Assembly: GCA_028874195.1 (NCBI GenBank)
Contig: JAPPLM010000055.1
Span: forward strand, 1-64,000
Direction of reading: 5' to 3'
DNA from: Chloroflexota bacterium
GTDB taxonomy: Bacteria; Chloroflexota; UBA11872; VXOZ01
Length of the DNA stretch: 64,000 bases
Each line of letters opens with the position of its first letter. Position 1 is the first letter of the stretch. The notes beneath the pieces were generated by a model, which did not search any database, had not been told where the DNA came from, and was given only the letters and a program-made list of their open reading frames with translations. A program made the translations under genes and the position numbers. Positions 53,117-62,046 of this stretch are shown here, piece after piece.

Positions 53117-54160
53117 TCACGCGAAGCAAGCCGCAATTCCGCTGCCTTCACTTACAGTGCCAACTATCCAGAGCGGCTCATTAGCGGCATTGAACGCTCC
53201 TTCCAGATTGGCTTGCTCTTGGGGTGGCACGGCTGCCAAGAGGCCGCCGCTGGTCTGAGGATCGAAGAGGAGCGCGGCAAGCGCAGGAGGAACAGCGGCA
53301 TGCAGCGTGAGCAAGCCTTCGCTCTCAAGGTGCGCGCGGTTACGATCCAGCCCGCCCGGCACCACGTCGTCCTGGGCGTAGTTTAGCGCGCCGGGGAGAA
53401 GCGGGACGGCTTCGGCATTGATTTCAAAACGGACGTTGCCGTGGCGCGCCATCTCCATGGCGTGACCGAGCAGGCCGTAGCCGGTCACGTCGGTACAGGC
53501 GTGGACGGTGAATTGTTGAAATAGACGTGCCGCACCGCCGTTGAGACGGCACATACTCGCTATCGCTTCTTCCAGGTACGCTGTGTCCACGCAATCGCGC
53601 TTGTGGGCCGTGGTGATCACCCCCGTGCCTACGGGTTTCGTCAGCACTAGCAGGTCGCCCGGCTGCGCGCCGGACTTGGTAAAGATACGATCCGGGTGCA
53701 CCTGTCCCGTCACTGCCAGGCCGTATTTGGGTTCCTCGTCCGTCACCGTGTGCCCGCCGGCAATCACCGCGCCGGCTTCGATGACCTTGTCCGCGCCGCC
53801 CTGAAAGATGCGGCCCAGGATTTCCAAGTCAAGATCGTCAGGAAAACCCGCAAGATTGAGGGCAAAGAGCGGTTCGCCGCCCATGGCGTAGACATCGCTG
53901 AGGGCATTGGCAGCAGCAATTTGGCCGTAGGCATAGGGATCGTCGACTACCGGCGGGAAGAAGTCAGCCGTGCTGATGACGGCCTGCTCGTCACTGATGC
54001 GATACACGGCGGCATCGTCAGGAGCCGTAAGACCCACGAGCAAATTGCTATTCACTTGTGATGGGAAGGCGCGCAGCACCTGCGCGAGCTCGGCGGGGCC
54101 GAGTTTCCCCGCTCACCCCGCGCAGGATGCGAGGCTGGTCAACTTTATCGGCGTAGACAC
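53117..54160 (-). CDS. selD: Selenide, water dikinase with predicted selenocysteine
   Basis: Taking an in-frame TGA (54115-54113) as selenocysteine gives a 347-residue protein, the E. coli SelD length. It begins at GTG 54160 with STPIKLTSLASCAGU then AGKLGPAELAQVLRAFP. This aligns with SelD IRLTQYSHGAGCGCK, placing Sec16 at the catalytic Cys17 position and Lys19 at the essential Lys20. The rest matches SelD: DDAAVYRIS, STADFFPPVVDDP, VIAGGHTV, TDVTGYGLLGH and FDPQTSGGLL. AGGGCGG precedes the GTG. SelD makes selenophosphate for Sec-tRNA and selenouridine. A shorter ORF starting at 54079 would lack the active site. Confidence 0.92.
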
Positions 54161-54257
54161 TTGTTCCGCCCTTGAAACTGTGAGTGTATCCCATAAGTCC
54201 GAGATTGCGGCAGTGACGATGCTTGAAAATCCTTCTTCGCCCGGGGCACACATACCG

Positions 54258-54410
54258 TTCGGCCTGAGCCTGTCGAAGGCCGGAGCGGTGCGTAACGGTT
54301 GAGATTGGAATTGGGCTCGTGGTACCGCCGTTCATGCTTCGACAAGGGCTTCGCAAGCCCACTCAGCGCGAACGGCTGGGATACTCAGCACGAACGGCTG
54401 GCAGGCTCAG
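54258..54410. repeat. Family A palindromic repeats upstream of selD
   Basis: Elements with cores cctgagcctgtcgaaggc (about 54258-54292) and gttcatgcttcgacaagg (54331-54375), then two gcacgaacggctgg/gcgcgaacggctgg half-copies up to about 54405. The 465-base gap 54161-54625 must hold the selD promoter, which I cannot place. Confidence 0.6.
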
Positions 54411-54625
54411 TACGAAGATATGGATGATTTGCCAAGAATCGGATGGGCAAACGTCATGGACACTCTCTCAGTATAGCAACTCCGGATGACTGCAAGGTCT
54501 TTGACAATTTCACGTGTTACCAGCCATCCGGTCCCTTAGGCGTTTTGCGAGAAGGAACAGGCGCAGTTGGCGCGAGCCAACTTGGGGCGTGATAGTACGT
54601 TGACACTGCAATGTGTGTGCTTCGC

Positions 54626-55474
54626 TCAAGCAAAGTCCCGCCAGGAGTATTGCGATTGAAAGCCAAGCTCGCGTTTTGCCTTGGCGTTCGTGATGCCGGA
54701 CTCCGTACCGGTCAGATGCGCGGCCATGTCGCCAATGCCCGGGTATGCAAGCGGCGCGGCTTCGGCCAGCGGCACTGAGCAAAAGGCGTCGTCGGCAACG
54801 ATGTAGTAGGCTCCCTGTACGGCGGACTCTGTCTCCAGGGCCAGGCGGAAACCTACAGCCAGGTCGCGCACGTCAGCGTAGCCCCAAAAGCCGCGACAGT
54901 AGGCGTTTATGTCCGCCTGCAGCGCCGCCACACGGTCCGGCCACGCCTCCGGCATGACCACGTGCGACGGACGAATGGAGACGGCGGGTATGCCGGTGCG
55001 GCGATGGGCCATGTCCACGGTATCCTCGCCCACGACCTTGGAAAGGGCGTAGGGGTCTTGCGGTAAGTCGGGATGATTCTCGTCAACGGGCAGATAATGA
55101 GGGTTGAAGTCCCGGTAGCGAAAACTCATGCCGAGCACGTTGATGCTGCTCGTCGCAACAATCTTCTTGAGCCCTAAGGTAGCGGCGGCTTCGCACACGT
55201 TGTAGGTGCCCATCACGTTTGTGCGGAAGACAAACGCATTGGCGTGGGTCCTGGGAGCGGGTATCGCTGAGAGATGCACGACTGCTTCTGCCGGGGCCAG
55301 GAGTTCAAAAACCGTGCCTTCGTCCTCATGGTCGCCCAGGCGATAATGCACGCCGGGCTCCGGTTCAGGCGGTTTTACGCGATCAAATGAAACGACCTCG
55401 TGCCCGTGCTGCAAGAGTTCCCTTACGACGTACCGTCCAATGCCGCCGCTGCCGCCTGTTACGACTACTTTCAT
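54626..55474 (-). CDS. NAD(P)-dependent epimerase/dehydratase (extended SDR)
   Basis: The 282-residue protein has the NAD-binding VVVTGGSGGIGRYVVREL and YxxxK motif YALSKVVGED (Tyr and Lys 4 apart), VVHLSAIPAP, and IRPSHVVMPEAWPDR. The fold is that of UDP-sugar epimerases and uronate dehydrogenases. The substrate is unknown; hexuronate dehydrogenase is one possibility. AGGAGGACAGCAAC before the ATG strongly supports the start. It is not linked to nearby sugar genes. Confidence 0.88.
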   Translation of the reverse strand: MKVVVTGGSGGIGRYVVRELLQHGHEVVSFDRVKPPEPEPGVHYRLGDHEDEGTVFELLAPAEAVVHLSAIPAPRTHANAFVFRTNVMGTYNVCEAAATLGLKKIVATSSINVLGMSFRYRDFNPHYLPVDENHPDLPQDPYALSKVVGEDTVDMAHRRTGIPAVSIRPSHVVMPEAWPDRVAALQADINAYCRGFWGYADVRDLAVGFRLALETESAVQGAYYIVADDAFCSVPLAEAAPLAYPGIGDMAAHLTGTESGITNAKAKRELGFQSQYSWRDFA

Positions 55475-55959
55475 GTTGCTGTCCTCCTATCGGGTTGGCT
55501 TAGAGTTTGTACAGACCTTACCTGGCACACGTTTCAAACTGCACAGAGCAAGGCGCAGATTGATTCCATCCTTCTAAGTCGCTATTGTAGTCGTTTCGCC
55601 GTCAAGCCGAGTATCTGCAAGCGATAGTGAAAACGGAGGATAGATCCTCCGCATGCAACCAAACTGCGTAGTATGTTTGCGGCAGTTCCCAGCCTGCCAC
55701 GGTAAAGCAGGATTCACGCATTCTGCAAGAACCAAAGTAAAGACTCGTGCTACTCTTATGAAAGAAGGTGCAAGCCGTATCCCATCCATGTAGCTGGCGG
55801 TTGACTGCCAAGTCCACGATAGTATAGCTTGGAATGCGTAAATTGGGCTCTTGGTTGTGCAAACCAAGTATTTCACTACCTGCAAGAGCCGTGGGGTAGT
55901 TGGCAGGCGTGGAAGACAAGGGTGCCCTTCTTAGATGGAGAAGAGAGAGAGGAAACGGC
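55475..55959. other. Divergent intergenic region
   Basis: This 485-base gap between the epimerase gene and the DegV gene shows no RNA gene or dispersed repeat that I can identify. A 103-codon minus frame lacks a ribosome site and has a shuffled composition. DNA is moderately AT-rich. Confidence 0.4.
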
Positions 55960-56817
55960 ATGAGTACGATTGCCATCGTCACTGATAGCACGAGCGACCT
56001 CGATCCCCAGATTGCCGCCGAGCAGCACATTACCCTAGTGCCGGCGCACGTCCGTTTTGGCGACATCGACTACAAGGACGGTGTGGACATCACGGGTGAG
56101 CAATTCTATGCAATGCTCGCGGAAGCGGAAGATTTGCCGCAGACCTCGCAACCCTCGGTAGGGGAGTTTGTCGAAGTCTACCAAGGACTTGCACAGGACC
56201 ACGAACACATCGTTTCGCTGCACGTCTCCGGCAAGCTGAGCGGCACGATGCAGTCAGCGTTGACTGCCATGCAACAGATGCAAGAGGAGTCTGATTGCAA
56301 GATTCACGTGGTCGACACGCAATCGGCTTCATTAGGTCTCGCTTACATGGCGCTAGAGGCCGCGCGGCTGGCCGGAGAGGGCGTTGAACCGGACCGCATT
56401 GTGAATCACGTCAAGTATGTAGCGGACCTCATGCACGTCGCCTTTACGCCCGAAACGCTGGAGTACCTGCGGCGCGGCGGCCGGCTCGGCGCGGCGTCGC
56501 ATCTCATAGGTTCCCTGCTGCGGATCAAGCCGGTGCTCATCCTCGAGGATGGCGCAGTTGAAGTCCTGGAGAAAGTGCGCACCCGCTCACGTGTTGTCGA
56601 ACGCATGGTGCGCTATGTGGAGAGTGTGGCAGGCTCGGAAGGTTCGCTCACACATCTGGGAGTCATGCACGCGAATGCGCCGGAGTTTGCCGGAGAGTTG
56701 CAGGAAGCGATACTTGAGCGGGTTTCAGCGGAGAAGATTATTAACGGCACATTCGGCCCGGCGATCGGTACGCATGCAGGTCCCGGCGCCGTCGGCATTA
56801 CATTTCACAAGGAGTAA
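55960..56817 (+). CDS. DegV family fatty-acid-binding protein
   Basis: The 285-residue protein has IAIVTDSTSDL at its N-terminus, the central SLHVSGKLSGTMQSAL with fatty-acid carboxylate contacts (Ser), and VHVVDTQSASLGLAYMALEA-like segments (KIHVVDTQSASLGL). The C-terminal lobe has LRRGGRLGAA. DegV/FakB proteins bind a fatty acid for phosphorylation by FakA; no fakA-like gene is present here. I start at the ATG at 55960, where AGAGAGG lies upstream; a longer frame would add an unsupported extension. It lies 9 bases before the tldD-like gene, so probably cotranscribed. Confidence 0.92.
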   Translation: MSTIAIVTDSTSDLDPQIAAEQHITLVPAHVRFGDIDYKDGVDITGEQFYAMLAEAEDLPQTSQPSVGEFVEVYQGLAQDHEHIVSLHVSGKLSGTMQSALTAMQQMQEESDCKIHVVDTQSASLGLAYMALEAARLAGEGVEPDRIVNHVKYVADLMHVAFTPETLEYLRRGGRLGAASHLIGSLLRIKPVLILEDGAVEVLEKVRTRSRVVERMVRYVESVAGSEGSLTHLGVMHANAPEFAGELQEAILERVSAEKIINGTFGPAIGTHAGPGAVGITFHKE

Positions 56818-56826
56818 TCCCCATCC

Positions 56827-58185
56827 ATGCGGGAACGCATTGAAGACGCGCTAAAGCAGCATACAGCAGACTTTGTAGAAATTCGCATCGAGGAGACAAA
56901 GTCCACCGGCATCACCTATCGCGGCAAAGACCTGGAAGAGGTGGGCACCACCACGCAGCTTGGCGGCAACGTGCGCGCGGCGGTGAACGGCGGCTGGGGC
57001 TTCGTCTCCTTCAACCGGATTGTCGATTTGCGGGAGAAGGTGTCGCAAGCGGTCAGCCAGGCCCGCCTCGTGGGCAATGAAAAGACCGAGCTTGTCGAAG
57101 TGCCGCCGGTGCAAGACGTTGTGCAGGTTTCCATGCAGCGCGATCCCTGGGAGGTCTCGCTGGCGGAGAAGAAACAGCTCATGGACTCGTATGTGGAGGA
57201 GATTTGGCGGACGCCGAAGATCCAGACCTCCACGGTGCATTACGGCGACGGCTACCGCAAGCAATACTACGGCAACTCGACGGGGACGTACATCGAGCAG
57301 GAGCGCGGGCGCGTCTTCGCCCGTTTCGGTGTTGTCGCCCGCGATAACGGAAATGTGCAACAGTCCCGGGCCGGCTTTGCCAGCAGCGAAGACTACGGCG
57401 TGGTAGAAGGCCGCCATGCGGACGTGCGGGAAGCTGCCGAGAAGGCCGTGGATATGCTGGACGCGCAACCGCCAAAGGGCGGTGAGTTCATGGTGATTCT
57501 GGACTCGACGCTGGCCGGTGTCTTTGCCCACGAGGCATTTGGGCATCTCTCGGAAGCCGACCACGTCTACGAAAATGACAAGCTGCGCGAGATCATGGTC
57601 TTGGGCCGCACCTTTGGCGGCAAGTTCCTCAACATCACCGACAGCGGCGAAGTACGCGGTCTCACCGGTTCATTCGCGTACGATGACGAAGGCGTGCCCA
57701 CGGGAAAGCAGTACCTTATCCGCGATGGTGAACTGGTGGGGCGTCTGCACTCGCGGGAGACCGCCGGCAAGATGAACGAAGCTCCCACCGGCAACGCACG
57801 TGCCCAGAGCTATAGCGTGCCGCCGCTGGTGCGCATGCGCAATACGGCCATCGAACCGGGCGAGACTCCGTTGGAAGACATGCTGGCGGAGGTGAAGGAC
57901 GGCGTCTACTGCAAGAACTGGTACGGTGGCCAGACGAGCATGGAGATGTTCACGTTTTCCTGTATGGAAGCCTATGCCATTCGGGATGGCAAACTGGCCG
58001 AGCCGTTGCGGGGGGTGAATCTCTCCGGGAACGTTTTCACAACGTTGGAGAACATCGTCGCCGTCGGCAACGACTTTGCGTGGGATCCGGCGGGCGGCAC
58101 GTGCGGCAAAGGCGGGCAGTCGGCCCCGGTGGGCGATGGCAGTCCCCACGTGCTGATTAGCAAGTGCTTGGTGGGAGGTCAGTAG
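56827..58185 (+). CDS. tldD: TldD/PmbA family metalloprotease, TldD-like subunit
   Basis: The 452-residue protein has the zinc motif HEAFGH (from residue 235) in LAGVFAHEAFGHLSEADH, plus DSTLAGV, and the C-terminal third metal ligand region MEMFTFSCMEAYAIRDG. TldD forms a heterodimer with the non-catalytic TldE/PmbA, encoded immediately downstream, and degrades unfolded peptides; in E. coli it matures microcin B17 and degrades CcdA. GGAGTAATCC lies before the start. The 4-base gap to the partner gene points to one operon. Confidence 0.94.
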   Translation: MRERIEDALKQHTADFVEIRIEETKSTGITYRGKDLEEVGTTTQLGGNVRAAVNGGWGFVSFNRIVDLREKVSQAVSQARLVGNEKTELVEVPPVQDVVQVSMQRDPWEVSLAEKKQLMDSYVEEIWRTPKIQTSTVHYGDGYRKQYYGNSTGTYIEQERGRVFARFGVVARDNGNVQQSRAGFASSEDYGVVEGRHADVREAAEKAVDMLDAQPPKGGEFMVILDSTLAGVFAHEAFGHLSEADHVYENDKLREIMVLGRTFGGKFLNITDSGEVRGLTGSFAYDDEGVPTGKQYLIRDGELVGRLHSRETAGKMNEAPTGNARAQSYSVPPLVRMRNTAIEPGETPLEDMLAEVKDGVYCKNWYGGQTSMEMFTFSCMEAYAIRDGKLAEPLRGVNLSGNVFTTLENIVAVGNDFAWDPAGGTCGKGGQSAPVGDGSPHVLISKCLVGGQ

Positions 58186-58189
58186 TCGC

Positions 58190-59512
58190 ATGGTTGAGGA
58201 ACTACTGGAAAAAGCTAAGCAGTCGGCCGAGGTGGCGGAGGCGCTCTATCACGAGTCCACGGAACTTCCCATCTCCTTTGAAGCGAACCGGATGAAGTCG
58301 ATCAATGCCCGTGAATCGAGTGGCATGGCGTTGCGTATCATCAAGGACGGACGCATCGGCCTGGGCTATTCGACCAAGTTGAGCGAGCCGGGCGACTTGG
58401 ACGCGCTCGTGGAGAGCGCGGTTGAGTCCGCGCAGTTTGGAGCGGAGGCGAAGTTTGCACTCCCAAGCACATACACGACCAACGGCGTTACCATCTTCGA
58501 TCCGGCGGTGGAGGCGCTTACGCTTGATAACCTTGTTGCTCTCGGAACAGAGGCGCTCGATCTGTTGCGCAACCACGATGAGGAATTCCTGTGCGACGTG
58601 GGCGCGTCCAAACGGGTGAGCAACGTGCGCTTGCTCAATTCCCATGGCGGTGGCACTGAGTACCGTAAGTCGGTGGTGTCGTTGGGCGCAAGCATCAATC
58701 TGACTCGGGGTGAGGACCTCTTGGATGTGTGGCACTATGCGGTTTCATGTCGCGCCGAGTTGGAACCGCAAGCCGTTGCCCAGCGCATCATTCGGCGCGT
58801 GGAAGATGCGCGGCGCCAGGGGACTGTCCGGACCAAGCACATGCCGGTGCTCTTTACACCCCAGGGGCTTGGCTCCGCACTCATGCTGCCGCTGCGGCAG
58901 GCGTTGAGTGGCAAGACCGTCTTAGAAGGCGCATCTCCCTTGAGCGATAGGCTGGGTGAGCAGGTGTTTGACGAGAAGCTGAGTATCTACGACGACGGCA
59001 CTATCGATCACGCCGTGGGTTCTTCTCCGACAGACGATGAGGGCATACCGCTGCAGCGCACGCCGCTCGTTGAGAACGGCTATGTGCGCACCTTCATCTA
59101 TGACTTGCAGACGGCAGGGTTGGCCGGGGCTGAGCCGACAGGCAACGGCGAGCGCTCGCCGAACTCGCTGCCTGCGCCCGGCTATCACAACGTGGTTGTG
59201 GCGCCCGGCAGCGGCGGGAGCCTCGATGACCTGATTGGCGATGTCGACGAGGGTATCGTGGTCGAATACGCCATGGGCGCTTCTATGGGCAATCTCTTTT
59301 CCGGCGACTTCTCCGGCAACGTGCATTTGGGCTACAAGATCGAAAACGGCAAGCTGGCCGGCCGCGTGAAAGATACGATGGTTGCGGGCAATGCCTACGC
59401 GGCGCTCAAGAACATCGCCGCCATTGGCAGCGAGCCGGAATGGGCCGGCGGCAGTTTCTACGCGCCGCCTATCCTGGTTGCGGACCTGAGCGTGAGCACG
59501 CGCGAGGGCTAG
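58190..59512 (+). CDS. pmbA: TldE/PmbA family protein
   Basis: The 440-residue protein matches the TldE subunit: LPISFEANRMKSINARESSG at the N-terminus, MALRIIKDGRIGLGYSTKL, and the late GNLFSGDFSGNVHLGYKIEN region. It lacks HExxH, as expected for the non-catalytic partner. GGGAGG ahead of the ATG at 58190 supports the start. It shapes the TldD cleft. The heterodimer's substrates in this organism are unknown; no modified-peptide cluster is nearby. Confidence 0.93.
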   Translation: MVEELLEKAKQSAEVAEALYHESTELPISFEANRMKSINARESSGMALRIIKDGRIGLGYSTKLSEPGDLDALVESAVESAQFGAEAKFALPSTYTTNGVTIFDPAVEALTLDNLVALGTEALDLLRNHDEEFLCDVGASKRVSNVRLLNSHGGGTEYRKSVVSLGASINLTRGEDLLDVWHYAVSCRAELEPQAVAQRIIRRVEDARRQGTVRTKHMPVLFTPQGLGSALMLPLRQALSGKTVLEGASPLSDRLGEQVFDEKLSIYDDGTIDHAVGSSPTDDEGIPLQRTPLVENGYVRTFIYDLQTAGLAGAEPTGNGERSPNSLPAPGYHNVVVAPGSGGSLDDLIGDVDEGIVVEYAMGASMGNLFSGDFSGNVHLGYKIENGKLAGRVKDTMVAGNAYAALKNIAAIGSEPEWAGGSFYAPPILVADLSVSTREG

Positions 59513-59591
59513 CCGCGCTTAGGCTCAGAAGTTGTCACAACGTTGAGCCGGCGCGCTTTTGCCGTGCAGACTAATCGTTTGGGAATACGCC

Positions 59592-59659
59592 GTAGCGTGG
59601 GGGGCTTGCCCCCCAATGTTGTCGCACTAAAGTAGCGCGGGGGCTTGGCCCCCGCCTCT
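59592..59659. repeat. Two family C palindromic repeats
   Basis: gtagcgtggggggcttgccc at 59592-59615 and agtagcgcgggggcttggcc at 59632-59656 both continue into cccc/ccgc ends. They lie between pmbA and the HicB-like remnant. Confidence 0.7.
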
Positions 59660-59723
59660 TTGAGCGGAAGTGAACAGCCGCCTCGTTCGTACGCTTAGCA
59701 CTGACAGATGTTGGGTTTGCGCC

Positions 59724-60051
59724 ATGATGGAATATAAAGGATATAGTGCCGCAGTGAGCTTCGATGACGACTCGGGTGTCTTTCATGGTGAAGTAGTCGA
59801 TACACGCGACGTGATCGTCTTTGAGGGCGATTCCGTAGCGCAGCTTGAGAAGGAGTTTCGGTTCTCCATTGACGATTATTTGGCTGTTTGCGCTGAGCGG
59901 GGCAGGACGCCGGACCGGACGTTTTCAGGCCGTGTCCCGCTGCGCTTGAAGCCTGAGGTTCATCGTGCAGCTACTGCGGCGGCGCGAGCGGAAGGCAAGA
60001 GTCCTCAACGCATGGCTAGCCGAAACGATTGAAAGAGCGGCATCAGGTTGA
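59724..60051 (+). pseudogene. HicB-like antitoxin with a C-terminal frameshift
   Basis: The frame from ATG 59724 encodes the HicB pattern YKGYSAAVSFDDDSGVFHGE, FEGDSVAQLEKEFRFSIDDY and SGRVPLRLKPEVHRAATAAA. After GKS it runs into PQRMASRND and stops at 60032. One base shifted, the DNA reads LNAWLAETIERAASG and stops at 60051, the usual HicB ribbon-helix-helix end (GKSLNAWLAETIERA). A single extra C near 60002 explains this. The intact C-terminal DNA-binding helix is lost unless this is an assembly error. No hicA-like toxin gene is adjacent, so it is an orphan. Confidence 0.68.
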
Positions 60052-60116
60052 GCGCGCTTGCTCTGCCTATACATTGGACAACAGGACAACGTGCGCCTAT
60101 CTAGGAGACGCAATTG

Positions 60117-60962
60117 ATGAAAATGGAATCCACTAGTGACCAACCGCGTGGCGAATTCCTCGATGGGATTTTCGGTCTCAATGAAGAAGTAGCCATCGTG
60201 GGCGGCGGCACGGGCATTCTGGGGGGTGTGATCGCCGAGTATCTGGGCAAGGCGGGCGCGAAGGTAGCGGTGCTCGGGCGCAACCAAGAACAGGGCCAGC
60301 GCCGTGTGGACACTATCGAGGCCTCCGGCGGCGAGGCGATTTTCGTGCCGTACGTCGCTACCGACGCTGATTCGGTCGCGCAGGCGCACGCGCAGGTGCG
60401 GGACGTGTTCGGCACGGTGACGGTGGCGGTGAATGCGGTCGGCGGCAATCAGCCGTCGGCGGTCGTCAACGCGGACCAAGCCTTCGAGGAACTCACGCTG
60501 GATGCTGTGCGCGAAAATCTCGACCTCAATCTCACGTCCGCGTGGCTGGCCTGCCAGGAATTCGGGCCCGCAATGCTCGCCAACGGACGGGGCAGCGTCA
60601 TCAATATCGGTTCCATGGCGGGCGGTGAACGCCCGCTCTCACGGGTGCCGGTCTATGCCATTGCCAAGTCCGGCGTGGCGACGCTGACGTACTTCCTCGC
60701 GCGTGAATGGCAGGGCGTCGTGCGGGTCAACATGATCGTTCCCGGTTTCTTCGAGACCACACAAAACCGTGGCTTGCTCCGTAACCCGGATGGCAGTCTC
60801 AGCGAACGCGGCGAGCAAATCGTCGCCCACACGCCCGTGGGCCGCTTTGGCGAACCCGATGAGGTTGGCGGCGCGGCGGTCTACCTGGCATCCAGGGCCA
60901 GCGCTTTTACAACTGGGCTTGCTTTCGTCATTGACGGCGGGTTCTCCGTGCAGTCGATCTGA
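60117..60962 (+). CDS. SDR family oxidoreductase
   Basis: The 281-residue classical SDR has the nucleotide turn VAIVGGGTGILGGVIAEYLG, NAVGGN (NNAG equivalent), the catalytic Ser in NIGSMAG, YAIAKSGV with Tyr and Lys, and PGFFETTQNR. The pattern resembles D-mannonate/fructuronate oxidoreductases, so a sugar-acid role is likely. AGGAG lies 9 bases before the ATG at 60117. It fits the catabolic theme of the window. Confidence 0.9.
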   Translation: MKMESTSDQPRGEFLDGIFGLNEEVAIVGGGTGILGGVIAEYLGKAGAKVAVLGRNQEQGQRRVDTIEASGGEAIFVPYVATDADSVAQAHAQVRDVFGTVTVAVNAVGGNQPSAVVNADQAFEELTLDAVRENLDLNLTSAWLACQEFGPAMLANGRGSVINIGSMAGGERPLSRVPVYAIAKSGVATLTYFLAREWQGVVRVNMIVPGFFETTQNRGLLRNPDGSLSERGEQIVAHTPVGRFGEPDEVGGAAVYLASRASAFTTGLAFVIDGGFSVQSI

Positions 60963-61105
60963 GATGGAGGGTCTTGCGCATGCACGTAGCACGAGGTCGG
61001 AAGAACCTGAGCATAGCGCGAACAACCATTCAACCGCTACCGGCCTCAGGCTGACAGAGCGGGGCATTCTGCCCATAACGAAGCCGCGTACATGGAGGCC
61101 GCGCA

Positions 61106-61135
61106 TTGACGGCAGTTTTCCCGCTTACATATAAT
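61106..61135 (+). promoter_or_regulatory. Strong promoter of tRNA-Leu
   Basis: TTGACG (61106-61111) and a consensus TATAAT (61130-61135) are 18 bases apart; the tRNA begins 21 bases downstream of the -10. This is the best sigma70-type match I saw in the window. Confidence 0.75.
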
Positions 61136-61156
61136 CAGAGTGTGGCAACACCGCGC

Positions 61157-61241
61157 GCCGAAGTGGCGGAATTGGAAGACGCGCTAGCTTGAGGGGCTAG
61201 TGGGCTTTACGCTCGTAAGGGTTCGAGTCCCTTCTTCGGCA
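61157..61241 (+). tRNA. tRNA-Leu (anticodon GAG)
   Basis: The 85-base gene folds as a class II tRNA. The acceptor stem is GCCGAAG (61157-61163) with CTTCGGC (61234-61240) and discriminator A61241. The anticodon stem CTAGC/GCTAG encloses TTGAGGG with GAG at 61191-61193. A long variable arm and the T loop GTTCGAGTC follow. The 3' CCA is not fully encoded (ACCT), so it must be added. It reads CUC and CUU codons. Confidence 0.96.
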
Positions 61242-61335
61242 CCTATTCGCAGTGTATTGCGACCAAGGCGTCGCCGGCACGTTCGTCGCGTCGTTCAGCC
61301 ATGAGGGCGCGGCAGCCCCGCATACCCCGGTGTAA

Positions 61336-62046
61336 CTAGAGCGCCGTATACAACAAGCGGCCGCAGCTATCGCAATAGACGATTTCCTGATTTTGCTGGG
61401 CGCGCCGCAGTTGAGTATCCGGCAGCGTGATGTGGCAGAACGTACAGCGGCCTTGGGAAACAAGCACGAGGACCCGGTCGCCAAGGCGCGCCCGCAGCGA
61501 TGCGTACTGTGTGATCAACGTACGGTCGATTTGAGCCGCAAGCGCCGTACGCTCCTCTTCCCGCGCCGGAATCTCAACCGCCAGTTCCTGCAACCGGGCG
61601 CTGTATTCTTTCTCCATAGAGGCAAAAGTGGCTTCGAGCGATTCAAGGCGGTCCCGCTGCTCGTCCCGCGCGGATTCGGCATCCTCGGCCGCCACCATGG
61701 CCTGGAGGGCGTGGTCTTCCCGCACGGAGCGTTGTTGCATGAGCTGCGCGATGTTGGCCTGCAAGGCCTCCAACTCCCGTGGACTTACCACGGTTCCGCT
61801 GTAGAGGCGCTGGGACTTTTCCTCGACTTCGGCGGTCAGGGTCGCTAATGCCAACTCGGCGTCGCGCAAGGTAGCGCTCGTCTGCTCTTGCGCCTTTTGG
61901 AGCGCTGCAAGCGTGCGGCGCGCCGCTTCGATGTCTCCGTGATCGGCGAGCGCGGTTTCAATGTGCTTGACTTCGGCGCGAAACGCGTCCAATTGAAGAT
62001 CGACCTCTTGGAGATGTTGTAAACGCCCAAAAGCGAGTGGAGGCAT
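61336..62046 (-). CDS. C4-type zinc ribbon protein with coiled coil (CT398-like)
   Basis: The 236-residue protein has a long heptad-rich helical part (residues about 5-190) with LQEVDLQLDAFRAEVKHIE, then a C-terminal zinc ribbon with CTFC and CDSC. The layout matches the zinc-ribbon family that includes Chlamydia CT398, which binds sigma54 or flagellar components in some species. The function here is unknown; a nucleic-acid or protein-binding role is likely. AGGATCGG precedes the ATG. It is convergent with the tRNA gene. Confidence 0.88.
   Translation of the reverse strand: MPPLAFGRLQHLQEVDLQLDAFRAEVKHIETALADHGDIEAARRTLAALQKAQEQTSATLRDAELALATLTAEVEEKSQRLYSGTVVSPRELEALQANIAQLMQQRSVREDHALQAMVAAEDAESARDEQRDRLESLEATFASMEKEYSARLQELAVEIPAREEERTALAAQIDRTLITQYASLRARLGDRVLVLVSQGRCTFCHITLPDTQLRRAQQNQEIVYCDSCGRLLYTAL

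Noticed and set aside
55574-55885. 103-codon minus frame in the gap before the DegV gene
   Set aside because: No ribosome site, no motif, and a composition unlike neighbouring proteins.
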